Below are positions 13,103 to 19,613 of a stretch of DNA of 20,128 bases, one piece after another. Under the pieces are notes generated by a model that worked only from the letters and a program-made list of their open reading frames with translations, ran no database searches and was not told where the DNA came from. The number at the start of each line of letters is the position of its first letter. Position 1 is the first letter of the stretch. This DNA is from Fimenecus sp045631075 (GTDB lineage: Bacteria; Bacillota; Clostridia; Oscillospirales; Acutalibacteraceae): contig JAZQUC010000223.1 in assembly GCA_045631075.1 (NCBI GenBank), positions 1 to 20,128 of the forward strand, read 5' to 3'. Made by a program: the position numbers and the translations under genes.

Positions 13103-13876
13103 ATGAAAGTAATTAAAATTGATTTACCGAAACACCATAAATGCGTTGAGATACATACGCTTGCCGATTTACATATCGGCGATAAATTCTGTGATATGGA
13201 AGATATTAAAAAGAAAATAAACAATATCAGAGATACGCCTAATGCTTATTGTATTCTCAACGGCGATATTATGAACAATGCAACAAAAACATCTGTTTCT
13301 GATTGCTACGCTGAAGAATTAACACCTATGGAGCAGGTTGAAAAGTGCATAGAGTTATTAGAACCTATAAAAGACAAAATAATTGCAATAACTGCCGGTA
13401 ATCACGAAAAGCGAACCTACAATAAAGAAGGTATCGACATTACAAAATTTATAGCCAAACAGTTTAACCTTTGGGACCGCTATTCCCCTACTTCCTGCTT
13501 TATATTTTTAAGAGTGGGAGAAATGGTAACGGGACACAAACGACCTGTGTGTTATATGATTTACTGTTTACACGGCTCCGGCGGTGGTCGTCGTGAAGGC
13601 GGCAAAGCTAATCGTTTAGCGGATATGGCTTCCATAGTTGATGCAGATATTTTCTTGCATAGCCACGTACACCTTCCAATGATAATGAAGCAGGCCTTTT
13701 ATAGAACGTCGCCTGCAAATTCGTCTGTAGCCAAGGTTGAAAAATTATTCTGCAATACAGGTTCTTCCTTGAATTACGGCGGCTATGGTGAAGCCTTTGA
13801 GTTTAAACCATCATCAAAGGACAGCCCCGTTATCCGTTTAAGCGGTACAACTAAATTTTTTGACGCAACACTATAA
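13103..13876 (+). CDS. Calcineurin-like metallophosphoesterase
   Basis: A 257-residue enzyme with all motifs of the calcineurin-like phosphoesterase family: DLHIGD (22-27), NGD (53-55), GNHE (99-102), the lone His157 in CLHGSGGG, and HSHVH (186-190). These residues bind two metal ions and hydrolyse phosphate esters. Phage members may act on nucleotides or on DNA ends, as Mre11/SbcD relatives do. There is no SbcC-like partner here. TAGGAGG (13088-13094) supports the start. The active site is intact, so the protein should be active; the substrate is unknown. Confidence 0.85.
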   Translation: MKVIKIDLPKHHKCVEIHTLADLHIGDKFCDMEDIKKKINNIRDTPNAYCILNGDIMNNATKTSVSDCYAEELTPMEQVEKCIELLEPIKDKIIAITAGNHEKRTYNKEGIDITKFIAKQFNLWDRYSPTSCFIFLRVGEMVTGHKRPVCYMIYCLHGSGGGRREGGKANRLADMASIVDADIFLHSHVHLPMIMKQAFYRTSPANSSVAKVEKLFCNTGSSLNYGGYGEAFEFKPSSKDSPVIRLSGTTKFFDATL

Positions 13877-13888
13877 AGGAGAATAATT

Positions 13889-14101
13889 ATGGACGCAAAA
13901 AAATGTGACAGATGCGGTGCCTTTTATGTACCGGCGAAGAAGCCAGCCGATGTTAAGCCCAGTATTGAAATGCTTGCCGCCGCGCTTAATAAAAATAATA
14001 CACCAAAGCATATTACCGATATATGCGACTTATGCCCTGAATGTGTGAATAATTTCTACGATTGGTTAAGGGAGGGCGGAAGAAATGCTCAAAACGCTTG
14101 A
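13889..14101 (+). CDS. Small double-CxxC zinc protein (70 aa)
   Basis: A 70-residue protein with a CDRCGAFYVP knuckle at the N-terminus and CDLCPEC near residue 50, which together would hold one zinc ion. The linker contains a polar helix (SIEMLAAALNK). The family is frequent in Firmicutes phages. AAAGGAG (13875-13881) supports the start. The gene overlaps the next by 17 bases. Function is unknown; a nucleic-acid or protein adaptor role is plausible. Confidence 0.6.
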   Translation: MDAKKCDRCGAFYVPAKKPADVKPSIEMLAAALNKNNTPKHITDICDLCPECVNNFYDWLREGGRNAQNA

Positions 14102-14483
14102 AAATTGTAAAATTATTCGTAATCATTATAGACCAGCATACACCAACGGAATATGTGAAGGTGTCCGTGTTGACGGAGTTTTGCTTAAAACTTGCATAAC
14201 GTGTTGTCTGCACGATGTGAACAATGCTCGTAAAATCTGCAAAAAATGTGGGAAAGAATTTACATCACCAAGTGCGGTTGCTAAATTTTGCAGCAAGGAA
14301 TGCAGGATTGTTTACACCAATCAAAAAAGCAAAAATAAGAAAACACCGAAGAAACAGACCCTTGACGAAGTGCTTGCCGAACTCAACGAATATAACCGTA
14401 CACACGGCACACATCTTACATACGGTAAATATCAAGCAATGAAATTCGCGGAGGCACTTAAGAATGAAAAAATTAGAATCTAA
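14085..14483 (+). CDS. Zinc-finger phage protein (132 aa)
   Basis: A 132-residue protein with a central zinc finger: CKKCGKEFTSP then FCSKECR, the form common in phage proteins that carry a transcript- or DNA-binding knuckle. The N-terminal part also has a CITCC cluster. The tail is highly basic (NQKSKNKKTPKKQ) and ends in a helix similar to a recurrent phage segment (THLTYGKYQAMKFAE). GGAGGG (14070-14075) provides the ribosome binding site inside the upstream gene. Basic plus zinc suggests nucleic-acid binding; nothing more specific is known. Confidence 0.6.
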   Translation: MLKTLENCKIIRNHYRPAYTNGICEGVRVDGVLLKTCITCCLHDVNNARKICKKCGKEFTSPSAVAKFCSKECRIVYTNQKSKNKKTPKKQTLDEVLAELNEYNRTHGTHLTYGKYQAMKFAEALKNEKIRI

Positions 14484-14667
14484 CTGTGTAGGTTGCGGCA
14501 AGCTTGAATATTGTGGTTCCTGTAAATTGAATAAATATACAGAGCATTACCATTGCGACAAATGTGGTGCGGAAGGAATATTGTATCATTATGACAACAA
14601 GGAACTGTGTATTGATTGCTTATCTGAAATTTTTAAAATAGTAGAAGGGAGTGAGGTATATGTTTAA
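14464..14667 (+). CDS. Cysteine-rich zinc protein (67 aa)
   Basis: A 67-residue protein with three cysteine pairs: CVGC, CGSC, and the CDKCG with CIDC pair around residues 31-53. It is probably a tandem zinc-binding protein. It overlaps both neighbours (20 bases upstream, 8 bases into the primase gene), which indicates translational coupling to the primase-helicase. The composition matches small phage zinc proteins that have no assigned role. Confidence 0.6.
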   Translation: MKKLESNCVGCGKLEYCGSCKLNKYTEHYHCDKCGAEGILYHYDNKELCIDCLSEIFKIVEGSEVYV

Positions 14668-17047
14668 AGACAACATTACGCAAATAAAATCAAGAATATC
14701 CTGCGTTGATTATGCTCAACGTAACGGGTTAAATATCAAGCAATCGGGCGACCGTTGTGTATCGCCTTTTCGCGCCGGCGCTACCAATAAAACATCGTTC
14801 ATAGTTTACGACGATTTTTATTTTGACTTCGGTTCCGGTGAGGGTGGCGACGTAATCGACTTTGCAGCACTTTTAAAATTCGACGGTGACAAAGGCAAAG
14901 CCATTTATGAACTGGCTTCAATCGCAGGTGTGGATGTAAGCACGCATCGTTCAACAGAATGGGTTGATTACACCCATAATCTGTGCGCTAAAATCCAATA
15001 TTATCACGAACATTTAACCGACGAGGACCGCAAATACCTGTATAAGCGTAACATTAACGACGATACAATTAACCGTATTAAAATCGGCAGGACCGACGAC
15101 GGACGTTTGTGTATTCCGTACTGGAAAAACAACTATGTATGTTATTATGCTACACGATATTTACCGGGTGGCAAATATCCTGAACAGAAGTACAAAAAAA
15201 TGCCTATCGACGATTACAATGAACATACTGTGTGGGGCTTACATACCCTTGAAAATAATTCTAACCGTGACTTGCTTGTAATCGCTGAAGGTGCTTTTGA
15301 TGCACTTTCCTTTGAACAGGAAGGTTTTTCGGTTATATCTGCAATAACGGGGCATTTTTCCAGAGAGCAGATGCCGTCTGCGTTATCTATTGCAAAATCA
15401 TATAAGCGTGTTTTCCTTGTTTACGACAACGACAAACAAACGCACGCCGGAGAAAAATTTACCATTAAAATGGCTCAAATTTTGATAGAAAATCGCATAC
15501 CGTGTGTTATCGGCAATGTTCCCGCTACTTACAAGGATGTTTCTGAATTTTATGCCGATGGCGGCAAGCTTCAGGATATTATCGACAATGCTGCCGATGG
15601 AATTGAGTTTATAGCCTCAAAAATGACCGATATGCGCGCCTTTGAAACCTTTGCTCGTAAAGTATGTCGTTATATGACAAAACCCTCTGTAGATATGTTT
15701 TTTAAAGCCGTATCGCACACAGAAAACTTCCCTGAAGATTGGCTTAAATCGCTTTGCAAGGATTGTAAATCAGCACCCCTTGACAAAACAATCGCTGACG
15801 AAATCGTGCAGAAACACAAACTATTATATAACGAAAAAATATCGTTCTTTGAGTATAACGGACGCTACTGGAAATCTAAAACCGATACCGAAATAAAAAA
15901 TTATATCAGCGAAGCACTTGGACCTTATGCAACGGGACCACGCTTAACGTCAATATTATCGGTTATAAAATCTGCCGTTGTTACAGATAAATTATTTAAC
16001 GTTCTTCCGGTTATGAATTTTATAAACGGCGCTCTTGAAATTGAACCTGAAATAAATTTCCGTGAGCACAGAGAAACGGACTACTGCACATACTGCCTCG
16101 ATTATCCCTTTAATCCGTCAGTTGAATCACCTGAATGGGATAAATTCTTAACAACGGTAACAAATTACGACGATAAGAAAATCTGTCTTTTACAGGAACT
16201 TTCGGGCTATGTTTTATTCCCTGATAATCGCCTTCAAAAGTGTGCTGTTCTTATCGGCTCCGGCGCTAACGGCAAATCGGTATTCCTTAACGTACTTACT
16301 AAAATATTCGGTGCCGCTAACATCAGTAACGTGGAAATGTCCTCATTATCGCAGGATTTTCAGGTTATTCAGCTTATGAACTCAATGCTTAATATTTCGG
16401 CTGAAACCCGTACCAATGTTGCTGGGGCAGAATCTAAATTCAAGCAGATTACCGCCGGTGACGAAATTATGGCCTGCTATAAGGGCAAGGATTATATCAA
16501 TTTCAAACCACGTGCAAAAATGTTCCTCGCTTGCAACGAATACGTTAAATCGTCCGATACGACGGAGGGCTGGACCCGTAGATTTTGCTTCGTTGACTTC
16601 CCTATGCACTTCGTTGAACTGCCTGACCCTAATTGTCCTGAAGAACTTCCTATTGACCGCGATATCGAAGCACGTTTAACTTCAACCGAAAATCTTTCAG
16701 GCATTTTTAACTGGGTGCTGGAAGGCTATGTTATTCTTAAAAACTGCGGCTACTTCACCGAGCCTGACGACCAGCGTGCTATTACAGAGGAATTTAAAGA
16801 ACTTTCAAATCCATTGCTTGAATTTGCCAAAGAATTGCATATAAGCAACACGATATCAGGCGACGAACTTTATTGCCAGTATAAATATTGGTGTGATGAT
16901 TCAGGGCATAATCCGTTGGCAAGGAACACTTTCCAGAAGCGTATTGTGAAGGCGTTTAAAGAGTATCGTAAGGATTTAGAGCCTTACAGAAATATGAAAG
17001 AGCGTGGTTGGCGTCAAAAATATGACAGTAACCCGTTCGAAAAATAG
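14660..17047 (+). CDS. Primase-helicase: Toprim domain and D5-type superfamily 3 helicase
   Basis: A 795-residue replication protein. Residues 1-70 resemble a degenerate CHC2-type zinc region (CVSPFR, then TSFIVYDDFYFDFGSGEGGD), with most zinc ligands missing. A Toprim domain follows at about 205-290, with AEGAFDAL (Glu210) and YDND (Asp256, Asp258). The C-terminal SF3/D5 helicase has Walker A GSGANGKS (533-540), then MLNISAETR as the B region, and the sensor-like FLACNE. Phages with this protein use it to prime and unwind at their origin. GGGAGTGAGG before ATG 14660 supports that start over an upstream GTG. The adjacent iterons are its likely targets. Confidence 0.9.
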   Translation: MFKDNITQIKSRISCVDYAQRNGLNIKQSGDRCVSPFRAGATNKTSFIVYDDFYFDFGSGEGGDVIDFAALLKFDGDKGKAIYELASIAGVDVSTHRSTEWVDYTHNLCAKIQYYHEHLTDEDRKYLYKRNINDDTINRIKIGRTDDGRLCIPYWKNNYVCYYATRYLPGGKYPEQKYKKMPIDDYNEHTVWGLHTLENNSNRDLLVIAEGAFDALSFEQEGFSVISAITGHFSREQMPSALSIAKSYKRVFLVYDNDKQTHAGEKFTIKMAQILIENRIPCVIGNVPATYKDVSEFYADGGKLQDIIDNAADGIEFIASKMTDMRAFETFARKVCRYMTKPSVDMFFKAVSHTENFPEDWLKSLCKDCKSAPLDKTIADEIVQKHKLLYNEKISFFEYNGRYWKSKTDTEIKNYISEALGPYATGPRLTSILSVIKSAVVTDKLFNVLPVMNFINGALEIEPEINFREHRETDYCTYCLDYPFNPSVESPEWDKFLTTVTNYDDKKICLLQELSGYVLFPDNRLQKCAVLIGSGANGKSVFLNVLTKIFGAANISNVEMSSLSQDFQVIQLMNSMLNISAETRTNVAGAESKFKQITAGDEIMACYKGKDYINFKPRAKMFLACNEYVKSSDTTEGWTRRFCFVDFPMHFVELPDPNCPEELPIDRDIEARLTSTENLSGIFNWVLEGYVILKNCGYFTEPDDQRAITEEFKELSNPLLEFAKELHISNTISGDELYCQYKYWCDDSGHNPLARNTFQKRIVKAFKEYRKDLEPYRNMKERGWRQKYDSNPFEK

Positions 17048-17050
17048 CAA

Positions 17051-17225
17051 CTGTCATACAACTGTCATAGCCGAAAACCCCCTTTATTACTATATATTTT
17101 ATACTTTTATGACAGTATGACAGATATGACAGTATATTATAACTGTTGCTATAGAAAATGCATATAAAAAATGAATGTATATAGAGTGACTGGAAACGGT
17201 ACTGTCATACGGCTTTACTGTCATA
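17051..17225. repeat. Seven CTGTCATA iterons, candidate origin or operator cluster
   Basis: The 8-base word CTGTCATA occurs in both orientations in this intergenic gap. Direct copies are at 17051, 17062, 17202 and 17218; inverted copies (TATGACAG) are at 17108, 17116 and 17125. The first two are 11 bases apart, one helical turn, and the inverted three are nearly head to tail. An AT-rich stretch (17085-17108) separates the groups. The layout resembles iteron origins such as those bound by P4-type primase-helicases. A regulator controlling the next gene is the alternative: ATGACA (17126) with an extended TGCTATAGA (17147-17155) could be a promoter overlapped by the repeats. Confidence 0.7.
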
Positions 17226-17253
17226 GATTAAATTTTACGGAGGTGATTTTTTT

Positions 17254-17787
17254 ATGGGTAAGGAAGATAAAAATATTGTACCAACAGGAAGCAGAAATAA
17301 AGGACTGTATAATGTGCCTGATAAAACTGAATCTGCTAAAAAAATATCTGCTATTTTAGAGCAATCTAATGAACTGTTATTTACAAGCCTTGAAAGGCCT
17401 AAAACAAATATTCACGATATTCCTGCATTGATTGAATCTACTGAAGGGTATTTTGACTTTTGCAGACAGCGTGGTATTATGCCTTCGTTCCGTAGGCTTG
17501 CTAATTGGTATGGTTATTCTTATAAAATGCTTTATAAACATATTGATAAGCAATCGCCCGAAGGTGTTTACCTTGACCAGATTAAAGACGCTATTAAGGA
17601 TAATCTCGAACAGGCTGCACTTGTTAACGCTGTTAATAATATTTCAGCTATGTTTATCCTGAAATCGCAGTACGATTATGTGGAAACTACAAAGCACGTT
17701 ATTGAGCCTTCTGAATCGCTTTTAGGTCAGCCTAAATCGGTTGACGAAATTGCCGATTATATTGATGCCAATATTGTGGAAGATTAA
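17254..17787 (+). CDS. Terminase small subunit-like DNA-packaging protein (gp3 type)
   Basis: A 177-residue protein similar in layout to gp3-type terminase small subunits, which recognise the packaging site and recruit the large terminase. A segment IPALIESTEGYFDFCRQRG leads into a helix-turn-helix-like part (residues 77-97, FRRLANWYGYSYKMLYKHI). The C-terminal part (111-150) has the family-like order of a helix, then ISAMFILKSQYDYVE. GGAGGTG (17240-17246) gives a strong ribosome binding site. No large terminase follows; the gene ends directly in a repeat array. It might instead be a DNA-binding protein of that array with another role. Confidence 0.6.
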   Translation: MGKEDKNIVPTGSRNKGLYNVPDKTESAKKISAILEQSNELLFTSLERPKTNIHDIPALIESTEGYFDFCRQRGIMPSFRRLANWYGYSYKMLYKHIDKQSPEGVYLDQIKDAIKDNLEQAALVNAVNNISAMFILKSQYDYVETTKHVIEPSESLLGQPKSVDEIADYIDANIVED

Positions 17788-18104
17788 TTTTGACAGAAAA
17801 TTGCATATAGTATATAATATAGGCACTCAACGATATTGGGTGTCTATTAATTTTGACGAGAAAAGGCATAATTTTGACGAGAATTTGCATATAGTAATAT
17901 TTTTGCCGGTACACGCTGTATAAAAAAGACAATTTTTGTCTACTTTAAGGCGGCAAAATCGCAATTTTTGTCTACTTTGCCCCTTTTAAATGCAAGTTTT
18001 TGTCTATATTCGCTATTAAAAATGCAAATTCTTGTCTATATTTGCCCCTAATTTTGACCAAAATTTGCATATAGGCTGATTTTGACCAAAAATCGCATAT
18101 ATAG
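17786..18104. repeat. Nine-copy inverted/direct repeat array next to the terminase small subunit gene
   Basis: Five copies of a 25-base unit with core TTTTGAC-N4-AATTTGCATATAG lie on the plus strand, at 17786, 17849 (degenerate), 17870, 18050 and 18078. Four copies of the same core lie inverted (TGCAAnTTTTTGTCTA), starting at 17930, 17962, 17993 and 18025. The inverted set is spaced 32, 31 and 32 bases, about three helical turns. Copies 2 and 3 are 21 bases apart. The first copy begins at the terminase stop codon. The region is non-coding. It could be the packaging site bound by the small subunit, or a replication origin. Confidence 0.75.
17790..17818 (+). promoter_or_regulatory. Perfect consensus rightward promoter inside the repeat array
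   Basis: TTGACA at 17790-17795 and TATAAT at 17813-17818 are separated by exactly 17 bases, the full vegetative consensus. The -35 is made by the first array repeat. Transcription would start near 17825 and run into DNA with no convincing gene before the hairpins at 18124-18183 and 18455-18479. Confidence 0.7.
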
Positions 18105-18183
18105 GAAGTGCCACCTGACCCCCAAACTTTAGCACTTTAGCAAACTAAAGTATTTTAACGCTTTAATGCGCTAAAGTTTTTTT
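17819..18183 (+). ncRNA. Candidate non-coding transcript with 5' hairpin
   Basis: From the consensus promoter, an RNA starting near 17825 would begin in a hairpin whose arms are 17819-17828 and 17838-17847 (ten pairs, two of them G-U, nine-base loop). It would pass through the repeat array and reach the hairpin with T-run at 18124-18183. No start codon with a ribosome binding site is seen along it. It could be a regulatory RNA, a replication primer or only a byproduct of the origin. The evidence is promoter plus structure only. Confidence 0.35.
18124..18183. terminator. Nested hairpins ending in a T-run (terminator-like or nick-region-like)
   Basis: AAACTTTAGC (18124-18133) pairs perfectly with GCTAAAGTTT (18170-18179). 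Inside it, ACTTTAG and CTAAAGT (18134-18140, 18145-18151) form a second perfect stem with a CAAA loop. CTTTAA elements in the rest add partial symmetry. The outer stem runs straight into TTTTTTT, as in an intrinsic terminator, although the outer stem is A/T-rich and the loop is long. Nested CTTTA/TAAAG repeats also resemble rolling-circle or mobilization origins in outline, but no relaxase is present. Confidence 0.5.
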
Positions 18184-18454
18184 ATAAGCGGTCAGCCCGT
18201 GAAAATGTTTTGTAATTATATAGCCTTAAAACGCGCAAAAATACCGTTTTAAAGCGTTTTATATGTTCAGCCTATACTTTATACCTTTAACAATTAAAAC
18301 GCCTTAAAACGCCTTTAAAATGCTTTAAAAAGAAAACGCCGGTATTATATACCGGTATATATAAAAAAATAGTATTGCAGGCGGTTTATATAATAAAAAA
18401 AGCGCTGCAGGTATTGCGGGTATGGCAGGCGGCCGCGCTGGATGGTAAAAAAAT
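18184..18454. other. Non-coding region with TTAAAACGC repeats, palindromes and a GC-rich patch
   Basis: TTAAAACGC occurs at 18226, 18294 and 18304, with the inverse GCGTTTTA at 18254. At 18292-18335 related 10-11 base units run in tandem, matching the helical repeat. CCGGTAT and ATACCGG (18339-18345, 18349-18355) form a perfect hairpin overlapped by the 12-base palindrome TATACCGGTATA. From 18375 to 18446 a locally GC-rich patch could encode a short Gly/Ala-rich string ending at TAA, but it has no start or ribosome binding site. I see no gene here. Confidence 0.5.
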
Positions 18455-18484
18455 AAACGCTTGAAAAAATCAAGCGTTTTTTAT
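18455..18484. terminator. Bidirectional intrinsic terminator
   Basis: AAACGCTTGA (18455-18464) and TCAAGCGTTT (18470-18479) form a perfect ten-pair stem with an A5 loop. T-rich tracts lie on both sides as read from each strand (TTTTTTATTT after the right arm; the complement of the preceding A-run on the left). It lies between rightward and leftward transcription and directly after the stop codon of the leftward 20-aa frame, so it should terminate both. Confidence 0.85.
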
Positions 18485-18547
18485 TTATCTTTTTAATGCA
18501 CTAAAAATAATTAATACTGGTAAAAATAATAAGTAAATTATAAACAC
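18485..18547 (-). CDS. Possible 20-aa membrane peptide, GTG start
   Basis: On the minus strand, GTG at 18547-18545 lies a few bases after a strong GGGAGGTG (complement of 18553-18560) and opens 20 codons: a hydrophobic helix (FIIYLLFLPVLIIFSAL) with a basic end (KR). Its TAA directly abuts the bidirectional terminator. The strong ribosome binding site and clean membrane-span composition favour a real last gene of the leftward operon, but the length leaves much doubt. Confidence 0.4.
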   Translation of the reverse strand: MFIIYLLFLPVLIIFSALKR

Positions 18548-18584
18548 GTTGCACCTCCCTTCAAAATAATTTTTTAATTACACC

Positions 18585-18809
18585 CTAAAACGGCCCTCCT
18601 TCAAATAAATAACAACCGTTTGTTTTGTATTGTATATTGTAAAGCCCTGCGACGCTTCGCGCGTCTTTTTTTGTTGCGTATGGTGTTATATCAATAACAT
18701 TTTTAATTTTGAAAATTGATAATAAATTATTGTTTTCTTTAACTGGTAAAACATAACTATAATATTTTTTGTTTTCTTGTATGCTTACTACATAATAAAA
18801 GTTTTTCAT
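18585..18809 (-). CDS. Small protein, unknown function (74 aa)
   Basis: A 74-residue basic protein (NFYYVVSIQENKKYYSYVL, then DITPYATKKDARSVAGLYN) with an alternating pattern suggesting beta strands and one helix. The start has GGAGGTG (complement of 18819-18825) upstream and overlaps the membrane peptide stop by ATGA. The segment KKDARSVAGLYN recalls short phage and plasmid proteins whose ends read like adaptors. No function is recognised. Confidence 0.6.
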   Translation of the reverse strand: MKNFYYVVSIQENKKYYSYVLPVKENNNLLSIFKIKNVIDITPYATKKDARSVAGLYNIQYKTNGCYLFEGGPF

Positions 18810-18907
18810 TTTTTCAACACCTCCATTATTTTATCAATCACAGCGCCTAAAATAAACCACGCTGCAACGTATATAATAAAAACTATTGCTATTTTAATGC
18901 GTAACAT
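18806..18907 (-). CDS. Small single-span membrane protein (33 aa)
   Basis: A 33-residue protein starting at the ATG complementary to 18905-18907, after GAAGGG (complement of 18918-18923). Longer in-frame extension to 19042 would run through the neighbouring gene and is rejected. It reads as a basic N-terminus (MLRIK), a membrane helix (IAIVFIIYVAAWFILGAVI) and a charged tail (DKIMEVLKK). It overlaps the next gene by ATGA. Function is unknown. Confidence 0.6.
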   Translation of the reverse strand: MLRIKIAIVFIIYVAAWFILGAVIDKIMEVLKK

Positions 18908-18923
18908 TTTTTTGCGTCCCTTC

Positions 18924-19253
18924 TTAATAATTGTAATATTCTTCGAAAATAGCATCAATTTCGGTGCATACGTCATAATTAAGCGGATATTCTTCACGGT
19001 TAGCGCCCCACGCCAAACGGACGTATGAAACGCCTGTATCAATCCAGACGTTAGGTCCGCCCAGCGTTACCCAAATTTTAACGCTGGTATATTCTTTGTT
19101 GCTGTTTATGGTGTATTCATAATCCAGAACGTCGCCCATATAGTCCCATAAAGTCATTGTTTCGCCGTCGTCGTTTTTAATTTCGCCGTTGTAAATACTC
19201 TTTAATTCTTCCGCGATGCTTTTGCAATAATTTCTGTTTTCGTTCGTTTTCAT
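18924..19253 (-). CDS. Phage/mobile-element hypothetical protein (109 aa)
   Basis: A 109-residue protein. The N-terminal helix (YCKSIAEELKSIYNG) is followed by MTLWDYMGDVLDYEYTI, then a beta-rich part (SVKIWVTLGGPNVWIDTG) and an acidic helix at the end (EIDAIFEEYY). I recognise the GGPNVWIDTG style from small proteins of gut Clostridia phages and integrative elements, without known function. The ATG at 19253 is preferred to an upstream in-frame GTG, because GAGGTGG at the end of the previous gene then sits at the right distance. Confidence 0.65.
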   Translation of the reverse strand: MKTNENRNYCKSIAEELKSIYNGEIKNDDGETMTLWDYMGDVLDYEYTINSNKEYTSVKIWVTLGGPNVWIDTGVSYVRLAWGANREEYPLNYDVCTEIDAIFEEYYNY

Positions 19254-19255
19254 TT

Positions 19256-19594
19256 TTACCACCTCATTAAAAAATAATTATTATATTCAGCTTCTATAAA
19301 ATTATATCCGCCGTCATATTCACAACTTATATCCCCGCACCCGTTTTTATCGTATAGCTTTTTTATTTCGTTGTAATCCTCATCATCTGGGCCTACAACG
19401 TCGCAATAATTTACATAATCATTGTCAACTATTGCCACAACGTCAAATTCGCAATATTCAAAAACGCCACATTCCAGATAACTTGCATACATTGATTCAT
19501 ATAACTTGTGTGTTGTGTCGTCGTCCGTCCAGTGGCACAACCTATTCATTAATAAATCCAGCGCGTCGTTTTCGTCAATTAATACTTTAATCAT
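19256..19594 (-). CDS. Small acidic protein, unknown function (112 aa)
   Basis: A 112-residue strongly acidic protein. It has a helical N-terminal half (ALDLLMNRLCHWTDDDTTHK), a beta-rich middle (CEFDVVAIVDNDYVNYCDVV) and an acidic, tyrosine-rich C-terminus. AAAGGAAA (complement of 19597-19604) serves the ATG. Many Asp/Glu and Tyr residues could suggest a DNA mimic or anti-repressor-like inhibitor, but that is only a composition argument. It is in the same leftward operon as its neighbours. Confidence 0.6.
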   Translation of the reverse strand: MIKVLIDENDALDLLMNRLCHWTDDDTTHKLYESMYASYLECGVFEYCEFDVVAIVDNDYVNYCDVVGPDDEDYNEIKKLYDKNGCGDISCEYDGGYNFIEAEYNNYFLMRW

Positions 19595-19613
19595 TTTCCT
19601 TTACCATCCTTTA

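Noticed and set aside
17171..17359. 62-aa frame upstream of and overlapping the terminase small subunit gene
   Set aside because: It has no ribosome binding site, overlaps the iterons and runs out of frame through a much better gene.
17741..17923. Short frames on both strands through the repeat array (including a minus-strand frame at 17732-17932)
   Set aside because: They arise from the repeated AT-rich units, have no ribosome binding site and a repetitive composition.
17849..18104. TTGAC in the other array repeats as further promoters
   Set aside because: Only the first copy has a good -10 at 17 bases. Copy 3 has TAATAT at 15 bases after TTGACG; the others lack a box at proper spacing.
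18106..18119. 14-base match (AAGTGCCACCTGAC) to a sequence I remember from pBR322/pUC vectors near the AatII site
   Set aside because: The match does not extend on either side as far as I recall, and no other vector sequence is present; a chance match is more likely than contamination.
18908..19042. N-terminal extension of the 33-aa membrane protein on the minus strand
   Set aside because: It would run through the end of the 109-aa gene in another frame; the internal ATG has its own ribosome binding site.
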